From contig NZ_CP171225.1 in assembly GCF_043226085.1 (NCBI RefSeq), positions 2,976,001 to 3,040,000 of the forward strand: a stretch of DNA of 64,000 nt. The letters run 5' to 3'. The notes under the pieces are model-generated. The model saw only the letters and a program-made list of their open reading frames with translations, did not search any database and was not told where the DNA came from. Below, piece after piece: positions 54,089 through 62,687 of the stretch (position 1 is its first letter; each line of letters opens with the position of its first letter). Position numbers and translations under genes: made by a program. The DNA is from Amaricoccus sp003258405 (GTDB taxonomy: Bacteria; Pseudomonadota; Alphaproteobacteria; Rhodobacterales; Rhodobacteraceae).

Positions 54089-55168
54089 TTATGCGACTTT
54101 GTCACGGATATGCACGAAGCCGTCGAAGAGCCTGCGCGCCGTTCGGATGACCGAGACGCGGCGGATCTCGCCGGTGTCTGGGTCCTGTTCGATCTCGACG
54201 GGCGTCCGCCCCGAGGGATGTTCGATGACCAGCATCCTGCGGCCGTGTTCATCGGGTTCGGGCAGCACCGCCAGATCGCTGGCGACCGTGCCGGGCGTGC
54301 AGCAGGCCGATGCGATGCAGACGGCTCCAGTGATCGCCACCGCCGTGTGGCAGGCATGCGGCATGAAATAGCGCGCGGTGATGGTCGCGCCTTCGGTCGG
54401 CGGGGCCAGCAGGATGGGCTTGGGTATGACCATGTTGGTGACATCGCCCAGCCCCATCAGGCGCCCCGCTTCCAGCCGCAGCGATTCCAGCCGGGTCATG
54501 AAATCACGGTCGGCATCCAGTTCGGCGGGGGCTTCGTGCCCGGTCTTGCCAAAGCTCTCGGCGGCGGCAAGCACGGCAGCGACCGCCATGTCGAAATGCG
54601 TGACCGCGATGCCCTGCACCTGGTCGCGCAATGCCTCGGTCGGCAGCAGCTTCCCGGTTTTCGAGCCTGCCGCGTCAAGAAACGCCAGGCGCACCGGCGC
54701 GGCGGTTCCGGGAACCCCGGCAATGGCCGTATCGCCCTCGTAGCTGACGGCGCCGCCCGGCGTCTGCACGATCGCCTCGATCCGCTTGCCGGTGTTGACG
54801 TTGAGGATGGTCAGACAGGTTTCCGGGTCGCTGGCCGCGATCAGCCCCTGCTCGATGGCGAAGGGTCCGACCGCTGCCAGCATGTTGCCGCAATTCGGTG
54901 CGGTATCGACCAGCGCCTGTTCGACGTTCACCTGGGCGAACAGGTAGTCGATATCCGCGCCCGGCTGCTGGCTGGGGCCGACGATGGCGACCTTGCTGGT
55001 CAAGGGATTGCCGCCGCCGATGCCGTCGATCTGCAGCGGATGGCCCGAGCCCATGGCCGAGATCAGCACGGCATCGCGCGCGGCTCGATCAGCGGGCAGG
55101 TCGGAAGACAAGAAGAATGGACCGCGCGACGTACCGCCACGCATCAAGACGCATGGTATCCTGGACAT
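54089..55168 (-). CDS. PrpF/4-oxalomesaconate tautomerase (GalD) family isomerase
   Basis: A 359-residue protein of the PrpF diaminopimelate-epimerase-like fold. MRGGTSRGPFFLSSDLP near the N-terminus, DGIGGGNPLTSKVAIV, the catalytic cysteine in NCGNMLAAVGPFA (about residue 93) and ACHTAVAITGAVC are family motifs. Relatives isomerise double bonds of tricarboxylates (2-methylaconitate in PrpF, 4-oxalomesaconate in GalD, aconitate in others). It is the first gene of the operon, divergent from a LysR gene. The substrate is not determined by sequence alone. Confidence 0.82.
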   Translation of the reverse strand: MSRIPCVLMRGGTSRGPFFLSSDLPADRAARDAVLISAMGSGHPLQIDGIGGGNPLTSKVAIVGPSQQPGADIDYLFAQVNVEQALVDTAPNCGNMLAAVGPFAIEQGLIAASDPETCLTILNVNTGKRIEAIVQTPGGAVSYEGDTAIAGVPGTAAPVRLAFLDAAGSKTGKLLPTEALRDQVQGIAVTHFDMAVAAVLAAAESFGKTGHEAPAELDADRDFMTRLESLRLEAGRLMGLGDVTNMVIPKPILLAPPTEGATITARYFMPHACHTAVAITGAVCIASACCTPGTVASDLAVLPEPDEHGRRMLVIEHPSGRTPVEIEQDPDTGEIRRVSVIRTARRLFDGFVHIRDKVA

Positions 55169-55265
55169 GATTTCTGGCTTTCCCCTGGCGGGTCACTGAC
55201 CCCCGATGAGAAAACCTTGCCATGACGGCATGGCATGTGTGAAATGCAATGATCTGAACGATAAT

Positions 55266-55278
55266 TGCGTTTGACGCA
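55266..55278. promoter_or_regulatory. Candidate LysR operator at the divergent isomerase/LysR promoter
   Basis: TGCGTTTGACGCA is a perfect 4-bp dyad around five bases, ending on the first base of the LysR start codon. The position suits autorepression; activation of the isomerase operon would need a further half-site within 55169-55265. Confidence 0.35.
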
Positions 55279-56198
55279 TGAATATTGATCTGGAAGACCT
55301 CAGGGCCTTTGTCGCCACCGCCGAGATGCAGAGCTTTCGCGCGGCCTCTGACAGTATCAACCTGTCGCAACCCGCGCTGACCCGGCGCATTCAGAAGCTG
55401 GAGGCGACCCTGGGTGTTCAACTGCTGGAACGCACAACGCGCCGCGTGTCGCTGACCGCCGTCGGCCGCGACTTCCTGCCGCGCGCGCGCCGACTGCTGG
55501 ACGATCTGGAAACCTCGCTTCTTTCGGTGCGCGAGATTGCCGAGCGGAGGTCCGGACTGGTCAGCATCGCCTGCATTCCAACCGCCGCCTACTACTTCCT
55601 GCCGGATGTCATCGGCGAATTCACGAAGGAATTCCCGTCGATCCGGTTCCGCATCGTCGACGCCGGCGCGAACGAGGTCTTGCAAAGCGTCCTGAACCGG
55701 GAGGTCGATTTCGGCATAACGCTTCTGGGCACTGACGACCCCGAGGTGGCTTTCGAACCGCTGATCGAGGAACCCTTCTATCTCGCCTGCCGCCGCGATC
55801 ATCCTCTGGCAGACAGGACCGAAGTGACCTGGGCCGAGCTGGCGGATCACCGCTTCATCACCGTCGGTCGTGCGAGCGGCAACCGGCTGATCATGGATCT
55901 TGCGCTGGCTGGCGCGCAGATCCGGCCACGCCCCTATTACGAGGTCCAGCATCTCTCCACATCGCTTGGTTTGGTCGAGGCAGGTCTTGGCGTCGCGGCG
56001 CTTCCTCGGATGTCGCTACCTGCCGATCCGCATCCCCTGATTTCCGCGGTTCCTTTGAAAGACCCCACCGTGACCCGGACCGTCGGTGTGGTTCGCGTGC
56101 CACAGGCCAAGGCACCGCCGGCGGCAGAGCAATTCTATCGGATGCTGTTGTCCCGTTGGCAGACCGCGACCGGCGCCGACAGTCGCTCGGTGGATTAA
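55278..56198 (+). CDS. LysR family regulator of the tricarboxylate module
   Basis: A 306-residue LysR protein. The N-terminal HTH (LSQPALTRRIQKLEATLGVQ region, residues about 33-52) is followed by an effector domain (about 90-295). It is divergent from the isomerase-transporter-lyase operon across a 109-bp gap, the usual arrangement for a pathway-specific activator that responds to a pathway substrate. Confidence 0.88.
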   Translation: MNIDLEDLRAFVATAEMQSFRAASDSINLSQPALTRRIQKLEATLGVQLLERTTRRVSLTAVGRDFLPRARRLLDDLETSLLSVREIAERRSGLVSIACIPTAAYYFLPDVIGEFTKEFPSIRFRIVDAGANEVLQSVLNREVDFGITLLGTDDPEVAFEPLIEEPFYLACRRDHPLADRTEVTWAELADHRFITVGRASGNRLIMDLALAGAQIRPRPYYEVQHLSTSLGLVEAGLGVAALPRMSLPADPHPLISAVPLKDPTVTRTVGVVRVPQAKAPPAAEQFYRMLLSRWQTATGADSRSVD

Positions 56199-56723
56199 GG
56201 GAGTTTGGCCCGTTGCCTGAACTTTATTCAGGACGTATTTCGGGATCACGTTACCCCTCGGCGGAGGTTCCGCCCTCTTATGCCGACCCGGCGAACGTCC
56301 GAGTGCCTCCTGCGGCGCGCGGAGACGGGGTGGGAGCGCTTCCCGTTACTCGAAAATGTAGACCGGCTCGCAGTCGGGCCGGCGAACGTTTCGATGTCTG
56401 ATCCACCTACTTGAGCGGCGACTGGAGACGAAGTGGTCAGCTGTTGTTTCGGGAAAGCTCCGCACTTCAACAGTTTCCAAGATATCCACTAAATCGGCGC
56501 AGTCATGAGGTCCGGGGAATGCCGGCCCCAAGAGACCGCTTCCGAGCCTCTGCTCGGCAGGAGTGGTGAACGGCCCCTCCCGCATGAACCTAGAATACAA
56601 AGAGAAAATCCGGCCGCAGTCGTACGGGAGAACGCTATTGCCGGGGTAAGCGGCGGAGGGGATGGCCTGACGTCGACGCTTCTACGGCGCATTCACTAGG
56701 GCGACCCTTCAGCATCCGGTCTT
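56199..56723. other. 525-bp gene-poor gap between the two LysR genes
   Basis: The gap lies between the convergent ends of the two LysR genes. No frame gives a recognisable protein. A minus-strand frame around 56346-56600 (DCADLVDILETVEV) looks protein-like in places but has no start or family match, and could be a remnant. The gap separates the tricarboxylate and DMSP-type modules. Confidence 0.45.
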
Positions 56724-57653
56724 TCACAGGTTCCAGATCTTAGCGATCAGATCGAAAGCCAGTTCAATACTTGGTTCGGCCTGGCGGCTTGCCAACGACA
56801 GGAAGCCAAGCGTCGTCTCGACCGCGGCTCGGTCCACCAGCACCAGACCGTGGACCTGCTCCTCATACAAGGCCATCGACTCCCGGCACAGGCACAGGCC
56901 CACCCCGGAGCGCACCATGGCCAGCATCGAGGCCTCCTGGTCCACGACCGCGACCTCGTTCTGCTCGACGCCGAGTTCCCCGAACAGGCGATCAAGCAGA
57001 CGTCGATGCACCGAGGCGGTGGCTGTGCCGATCCAGGGCAAGGACGCCAGTTCCTTCCAGTCGAGCCCTGCCGTGCGGTTCTTCCAGCCGGCGGGCGCTA
57101 TGACGCGATACTTGAATCTGGTCAGCACCGCATGGTTAAAAACGGACTCGGCGCTGTCTTGCTCCTGTCCGGCGACCCAAGGGCCATCCGCCGGGTCTCC
57201 CAGGAAATAGCCGACATCGATCTCACCGCGCAGAAGCCGCACAGGCACGTCGCCGCTCATCCCATGGGTCAACTGGGTCCGGAGTTCAGGCGCTGCGGCG
57301 ATCATGGCGTGCAGGAATTGGCCGAGGCGAATGAAATCCGGGTCGATCACCGTGCCGAGACGAAGCGTGCCGCGCACCGTGCCCTTCATCCGACGCGCGG
57401 TCTGGCTGAAATCTTCCAGCGCCCCGAGGACCTGTTCGGCCTTCACCAGCAGCGCCGCCCCGTCCTGCGTCAGATCAACTCCCTTCGCGGTGCGGACGAA
57501 CAGGGTCAATCCGGTGCTTTCGGACAGGCGTTTCATTTGAAGGCTGATCGCTGGCTGGGTCAGGCAAAGCACATCCGCCGCGCGCGAGACATTGCCCTCA
57601 CGCGCAACGGTAACGAAGGACCGCAGGGTCCGAAGGTCGACAGGATGCTTCAT
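56724..57653 (-). CDS. LysR family regulator of the DMSP-type module (DddR-like position)
   Basis: A 309-residue LysR regulator. The HTH (LCLTQPAISLQMKRLSESTG, about residues 27-46) is followed by an effector-binding domain. It is divergent from the dehydrogenase-transporter-transferase genes, as DddR is in some DMSP clusters. The ATG at 57653 (MKHPVDLRTL) gives the usual LysR N-terminus; an in-frame ATG at 57683 adds ten residues, and neither start has a clear ribosome site. Confidence 0.85.
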   Translation of the reverse strand: MKHPVDLRTLRSFVTVAREGNVSRAADVLCLTQPAISLQMKRLSESTGLTLFVRTAKGVDLTQDGAALLVKAEQVLGALEDFSQTARRMKGTVRGTLRLGTVIDPDFIRLGQFLHAMIAAAPELRTQLTHGMSGDVPVRLLRGEIDVGYFLGDPADGPWVAGQEQDSAESVFNHAVLTRFKYRVIAPAGWKNRTAGLDWKELASLPWIGTATASVHRRLLDRLFGELGVEQNEVAVVDQEASMLAMVRSGVGLCLCRESMALYEEQVHGLVLVDRAAVETTLGFLSLASRQAEPSIELAFDLIAKIWNL

Positions 57654-57674
57654 ATAAGAGCGATTTATAATATG
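57651..57674. promoter_or_regulatory. AT-rich dyad in the divergent LysR/dddC promoter
   Basis: CATATAA (57651-57657) and TATAATATG (57666-57674) form an imperfect AT-rich dyad. It contrasts with the GC-rich surroundings and overlaps the LysR start. It may be an operator or a -10-like element for the rightward genes. Confidence 0.3.
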
Positions 57675-57746
57675 CCATTTCATTAGTCATTGGAAATATG
57701 CGCGGCCCCGTCGCTATCTAGCCCGAGAAAACATCGGGAGGATGAC

Positions 57747-59246
57747 ATGACCATCACAGACATTGGACACTATATTGCCGGACAGCGCGTCGCCGGTCAG
57801 TCAGGCCGCGCGCAGGATGTCTATAACCCTGCAACCGGCGCCGTCACCGGGCGCGTCGCTTTGGCCGAAGAAGCCGAGGTCGCCCGCGCCGTGGCGGCCG
57901 CGCAGGCGGCGTTCCCGGCATGGGCCGACATGCCGCCGATCCGGCGCGCGCGGCTGATGAACCGCTTCCTCAACCTGCTCAACCAGCACAAGGACGATCT
58001 GGCCCGCGCCATCACCGCCGAGCATGGCAAGGTCTTCACCGATGCGCGGGGCGAAGTCGAGCGCGGCATCGACATCGTCGAGTTCGCCTGCGGCATTCCG
58101 CAACTTCTGAAAGGCCAGTTCACCGATCAGGTCTCGACCGGGATCGACAACTGGACGCTGCGCCAGCCGCTTGGCGTCTGTGCGGGAATCACCCCGTTCA
58201 ACTTTCCTGTCATGGTGCCGATGTGGATGTTCCCGGTTGCCATCGCCGCCGGCAACACCTTCGTTCTGAAACCCTCGCCCACCGATCCGACTCCGTCGCT
58301 GATGTACGCGGAGCTGATGAAGGAAGCCGGCTTCCCGGATGGCGTCTTCAACGTTGTTCAGGGCGACAAGGTCGCTGTGGACGCGCTGCTCGACCATCCC
58401 GATGTGCGCGCGGTCTCGTTCGTCGGCTCGACGCCGATCGCCAACTACATCTACGAGACCGGCGCGCGGAACGGCAAGCGCGTGCAGGCGCTGGGCGGGG
58501 CCAAGAACCACATGCTGGTCATGCCCGACGCCGATCTCGAGAAGGCTGTCGACGCGCTGGTCGGTGCGGCCTTCGGCTCGGCCGGTGAACGCTGCATGGC
58601 GATCTCGGTCGCGACGCTCGTGGGCGATGTCGCCGATCGCATCGTTCCCATGCTGGCCGAACGCGCGCAGAACCTCTTGATCAAGAACGGTCAGGAAATG
58701 GACGCCGAGATGGGCCCCATCGTGACCGGCGCCGCGCGCGACCGGATCACCGGCTACATCGAAAAGGGCGTCTCGGAAGGTGCGAAGCTGGTCGTCGACG
58801 GCCGCGGCCACAGCGTCGAGGGCCATGAGAACGGCTTCTGGCTGGGCGGCACGCTGTTCGACCATGTCACCCCCGACATGACGATCTACCGCGAAGAGAT
58901 CTTCGGCCCGGTCCTCGCCTGCGTCCGCGTCAATGACTTCGCGGAAGGGCTTCAGCTGATCAACGACCATGAATATGGCAACGGCGTCAGCCTGTTCACC
59001 CGTGACGGCAACGTTGCGCGCGAATTCGGCCGCAAGGTGCAGGCCGGCATGGTCGGCGTCAACGTGCCGATCCCGGTGCCGATGGCATGGCACGGCTTCG
59101 GCGGCTGGAAGAAGAGCCTCTTCGGCGACATGCACGCCTATGGCGAAGAGGGCGTGCGGTTCTACACCAAGCAGAAATCGATCATGCAGCGCTGGCCTGA
59201 AAGCATCTCGAAGGGTGCCGAATTCGCCATGCCGGTCTCTCGCTGA
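57747..59246 (+). CDS. dddC: CoA-acylating (methyl)malonate-semialdehyde dehydrogenase, DddC/MmsA type
   Basis: A 499-residue aldehyde dehydrogenase. It has ITPFNFPVMVPMWMFPVAIA, LKPSPTDPTPS, FVGSTPIA and the catalytic Cys in GSAGERCMAIS (about residue 282), the MMSDH signature. It oxidises methylmalonate or malonate semialdehyde to propionyl- or acetyl-CoA with NAD and CoA. Next to a GMC oxidoreductase and a DddD-like transferase it fits DddC, the last step from 3-hydroxypropionate to acetyl-CoA. GGGAGG lies 5 nt before ATG 57747. A valine-catabolism mmsA is the alternative. Confidence 0.8.
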   Translation: MTITDIGHYIAGQRVAGQSGRAQDVYNPATGAVTGRVALAEEAEVARAVAAAQAAFPAWADMPPIRRARLMNRFLNLLNQHKDDLARAITAEHGKVFTDARGEVERGIDIVEFACGIPQLLKGQFTDQVSTGIDNWTLRQPLGVCAGITPFNFPVMVPMWMFPVAIAAGNTFVLKPSPTDPTPSLMYAELMKEAGFPDGVFNVVQGDKVAVDALLDHPDVRAVSFVGSTPIANYIYETGARNGKRVQALGGAKNHMLVMPDADLEKAVDALVGAAFGSAGERCMAISVATLVGDVADRIVPMLAERAQNLLIKNGQEMDAEMGPIVTGAARDRITGYIEKGVSEGAKLVVDGRGHSVEGHENGFWLGGTLFDHVTPDMTIYREEIFGPVLACVRVNDFAEGLQLINDHEYGNGVSLFTRDGNVAREFGRKVQAGMVGVNVPIPVPMAWHGFGGWKKSLFGDMHAYGEEGVRFYTKQKSIMQRWPESISKGAEFAMPVSR

Positions 59247-59261
59247 GAACGGAGAGGCACG

Positions 59262-60923
59262 ATGCCCAGAGATCCGTTCGACTACATCATCGTGGGGGCC
59301 GGCACCGCCGGCTGCCTGCTTGCGAACCGCCTCAGCGCCGATCCGACGAAATCGGTGCTGCTGCTCGAGGCCGGAAAGAAGGATAACTACCTCTGGATCC
59401 ATATCCCCGTGGGGTATCTTTACTGTATCGGCAACCCCCGCACGGACTGGATGTTCCAGACCGAGCCCACGGTGGGGCTGAACGGCCGATCCTTGCGCTA
59501 TCCGCGCGGCAAGACCCTTGGCGGCTGTTCGTCGATCAACGGCATGATCTACATGCGTGGGCAGGCCCGCGACTATGACACCTGGGCCGCGCTGACCGGG
59601 GACGACGACTGGTCCTGGGAAAAGTCCCTGCCCGACTTCAAGGCGCATGAGCATCACTACAAGCTGGATGGCGGTGCCGATCCGAAGACGGGTGACAACA
59701 GCCGCTTCTCGGATCTGCATGGCGGTGATGGCGAGCTCAGGATCGAGAAGCAGCGGCTGCGGTGGGACGTGCTCGAGGCATTCGCGAAGGCGGCGAACGA
59801 GGCCGGGATCGAGAGCACCGACGATTTCAACAGCGGCGACAATGCCGGTGTCGGCTATTTCGAGGTGACGCAGAAATCGGGCTGGCGCTGGAACAGCTCG
59901 AAGGCCTTCCTGCGTCCCGCCAAGGACCGCAAGAACCTGACTGTCTGGACCGAAAGCCATGTCGAGCGCCTGGTGGTCGAGACCGCCGAGGACGGCTCGA
60001 AGCGCTGCGTCGGCGCCGTCGTGCGGCGCGGGGGTGATGCGGTCACCGTCCGGGCGAGCGGAGAGGTTGTCCTGTCCGCGGGCGCCATCGGCTCGCCTCA
60101 GATCCTGCAGCTTTCGGGCATCGGGCCTGCCGAGCTGCTTCAGTCGCACGGGATCGAAGTCGTCCAGGACATGCCGGGCGTCGGCGAGAACCTGCAGGAT
60201 CACCTGCAGATCCGTGCGGTCTACAAGATCGAGAACGCCAAGAGCATGAACACGATGGCGAACTCGCTGTTTGGCAAGGCGAAGATCGGTCTGGAATACG
60301 TTCTGACGCGTTCGGGGCCGATGAGCATGGCGCCCAGCCAGCTTGGCGCCTTCACCCGCTCGGACCCGTCGCGGCCCCACGCCAATCTGGAATACCATGT
60401 CCAGCCGCTCAGCCTCGACGCCTTCGGCGAGGATCTGCACCCGTTTCCGGCCATGACGGCCAGCGTGTGCAACCTGAACCCGACCTCGCGGGGACATGTG
60501 CGGATCAAGTCGAACAGCGTGGGCGACGCGCCCGAGATCGCGCCGAACTACCTGGCGACCGAGGAGGATCGTCTGGTCGCCGCGCAGAGCCTGAGGCAGG
60601 TGCGCGAGATCATGGCCAAGCCCGCCATGCAGAAATTCAAGCCGGTCGAGTGGAAGCCCGGCGTCCAGTTCCAGACCGACGAGGAACTGGCCAAGCTCGC
60701 GGGTGACATTGCCAACACGATCTTTCACCCCGCAGGCACGGCACGCATGGGGCGCAAGGACGATCCGGGCTCGGTCGTCGATACGCATCTGCGCGTGCAT
60801 GGGATCGAGGGGCTGCGCGTCGTCGATGCCAGCGTCATGCCCGAGATCACCAGCGGCAACACCAATGCGCCCACACTCATGATCGCCGAAAAGGCCGCGC
60901 GCTGGATCCGAGCCGGCGTCTGA
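59262..60923 (+). CDS. dddA: GMC-family FAD oxidoreductase, DddA-like
   Basis: A 553-residue choline-dehydrogenase-like flavoprotein. The FAD site IIVGAGTAGCLLANRLS is near residue 6-22, with the GMC signatures PRGKTLGGCSSINGMIYMRG (about 79-98) and a second signature around GAIGSPQILQLSGIG (about 276). The catalytic His is in FHPAGTARMG (about 490). In DMSP degraders DddA oxidises 3-hydroxypropionate to malonate semialdehyde, the substrate of DddC encoded 15 bp upstream. Choline or another alcohol is the alternative substrate, but no betaine aldehyde dehydrogenase is nearby. Confidence 0.75.
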   Translation: MPRDPFDYIIVGAGTAGCLLANRLSADPTKSVLLLEAGKKDNYLWIHIPVGYLYCIGNPRTDWMFQTEPTVGLNGRSLRYPRGKTLGGCSSINGMIYMRGQARDYDTWAALTGDDDWSWEKSLPDFKAHEHHYKLDGGADPKTGDNSRFSDLHGGDGELRIEKQRLRWDVLEAFAKAANEAGIESTDDFNSGDNAGVGYFEVTQKSGWRWNSSKAFLRPAKDRKNLTVWTESHVERLVVETAEDGSKRCVGAVVRRGGDAVTVRASGEVVLSAGAIGSPQILQLSGIGPAELLQSHGIEVVQDMPGVGENLQDHLQIRAVYKIENAKSMNTMANSLFGKAKIGLEYVLTRSGPMSMAPSQLGAFTRSDPSRPHANLEYHVQPLSLDAFGEDLHPFPAMTASVCNLNPTSRGHVRIKSNSVGDAPEIAPNYLATEEDRLVAAQSLRQVREIMAKPAMQKFKPVEWKPGVQFQTDEELAKLAGDIANTIFHPAGTARMGRKDDPGSVVDTHLRVHGIEGLRVVDASVMPEITSGNTNAPTLMIAEKAARWIRAGV

Positions 60924-61014
60924 GCCGGTCGCCAGGTTTCGTGCCGGTCCTTTTCGGGGCCGGCCCGTCAATCAAGCCCGCCAGTATAGAACGGAGCGGG
61001 TTCAGGAGGAAAAC

Positions 61015-62586
61015 ATGCAACACATCATACCCGGGGGCGACCGGCTCGACTGGCGCGTCTTCTTTCCATCCCTTGCGGTGATCACCGCAGTCGTGGCGCC
61101 CCTGCTGCTCTTCCCCGAAGCGGGGTCCGTGGCCGTCAATGCCGCCTTCGCCTTTGCGACGGGCCAGTTCGGCTGGCTCTACCTTGTCGCAGGCCTTGGC
61201 ACGGTCGTCTTTCTGATCGGCCTCGCCATGAGCCGATTTGGCAATGTCCGCCTGGGCGGACCGGAGGACGCGCCGGAGTTCAGCTATTTCAGCTGGGTTG
61301 CGATGATCTTCTGCGGCGGCATCGGCATCGCCATTGTGAACTGGGCCTGGGTCGAACCGATCTACTATCTGCAGGGCCCACCCTTCGGCGTGCCGCCGAT
61401 GTCCTCCGAGGCCGGCGAATGGGCACTGACCTATGGACAGTTCCATTGGGGCCTGACCCCTTGGGCGTTCTATTGCCTGCCCTCCATTCCGATCGCCTAT
61501 TCGATGTTCGTCCGTCGCAATCCCGGCGTCCGGCTGTCGGTTGCCGCGGGCGGTGTGCTGGGACGGCATGTCGACAGCTGGATCGGCGTCCTGCTCGACT
61601 CCGTCGTCGTCTTTGGCGTGGTCGGCGGTGTCGGCACCTCGCTGGGCCTTGCTGTGCCGCTGGTGTCCCGTCTTGTCGGCGGCCAGTTCGGCATCGAGCC
61701 GTCGCTCGGCCTCGATCTCGCCATCCTGGTAGTCTGGACGGCAATGTTCGGCGGCTCCGTGTGGTTCGGCCTCTCCAAGGGCATCAAGATCCTTTCGGAC
61801 ATCAACGTTATCCTGGCCATCCTGCTGCTGGCATTCACCTTCATCGTCGGCCCCAAACTGTTCATCGTGAATGGCTGGGTGAACAGCCTGGGCCAGATGG
61901 CGGCCAATTTCGTCCATATGAGCACCTGGACCGATCCGGTCGGCGGCTCGTCGTTCTGGAAGGACTGGACCGTCTTCTACTGGGCCTGGTGGATCGCCTA
62001 TGCCCCGATGATGGGCCTCTTCGTGGCGCGCATCTCGCGCGGCCGGACGATCCGGGAACTGATCATCGCGGAGCTGGTCTGGGGGTCGCTGGGCTGCTGG
62101 GTATTCTTCGCAATCTGGGGTGGCTACGCGGTGAACCTCCAACTGTCCGGCGCGCTGGATGTCTCGGCCATCCTGTCGAGCGAGGGCATCCCCGCGACGG
62201 TCCAGGCGATCCTAGGCACGATGCCAATGTCCGGCCTCATCACGATCGTCTTCGTCGTGCTGTGCTTCATCTTCCTCGCCACGACGCTCGACTCGGCGGC
62301 CTATGTTCTGGCCTCGGTCACCTCGCGCAAACTGTCGGGTTATCAGGAGCCCAAACGGTCGATCCGCATCACCTGGGCGCTGATTCTGGCCGCGGTCGGT
62401 GTGGTGCTGATCCAGCTGGGAGGTTTGAAACCGGTGCAAACCTCGACGATCGTCGTGGCCCTGCCGCTGATGCCGGTTCTCGTGATCCTGTGCATCTCGC
62501 TTTTGCGCTGGCTGAAGGAAGATTTCAGCACCGAGGACAGCCGGCACCATCTCGTGGTGAAACAGCCCTCGGGCCCGGCCAATTGA
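61015..62586 (+). CDS. dddT: BCCT family transporter, DddT-like
   Basis: A 523-residue, 12-helix betaine/carnitine/choline transporter. NWAWVEPIYYLQGPP, GGVGTSLGLAVPL and the signature WAWWIAYAPMMGLFVARISR are present. BCCT proteins import trimethylammonium compounds and DMSP. The Asn-Trp-Ala-Trp start of the substrate pocket is of the CaiT/DddT-type subgroup by rough comparison. It is third in the operon, 91 bp after dddA, with AGGAGGAAAAC at the ribosome site. Confidence 0.8.
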   Translation: MQHIIPGGDRLDWRVFFPSLAVITAVVAPLLLFPEAGSVAVNAAFAFATGQFGWLYLVAGLGTVVFLIGLAMSRFGNVRLGGPEDAPEFSYFSWVAMIFCGGIGIAIVNWAWVEPIYYLQGPPFGVPPMSSEAGEWALTYGQFHWGLTPWAFYCLPSIPIAYSMFVRRNPGVRLSVAAGGVLGRHVDSWIGVLLDSVVVFGVVGGVGTSLGLAVPLVSRLVGGQFGIEPSLGLDLAILVVWTAMFGGSVWFGLSKGIKILSDINVILAILLLAFTFIVGPKLFIVNGWVNSLGQMAANFVHMSTWTDPVGGSSFWKDWTVFYWAWWIAYAPMMGLFVARISRGRTIRELIIAELVWGSLGCWVFFAIWGGYAVNLQLSGALDVSAILSSEGIPATVQAILGTMPMSGLITIVFVVLCFIFLATTLDSAAYVLASVTSRKLSGYQEPKRSIRITWALILAAVGVVLIQLGGLKPVQTSTIVVALPLMPVLVILCISLLRWLKEDFSTEDSRHHLVVKQPSGPAN

Positions 62587-62687
62587 TGAAACGCGGATCG
62601 GCCACTTGATGGGGCCGATCCGCATGCCCTCTTCCCCTTGTCCGGCAGAACCCTGCCTGTCCAGCACCGCGCCTGATGGAGAAAGAC

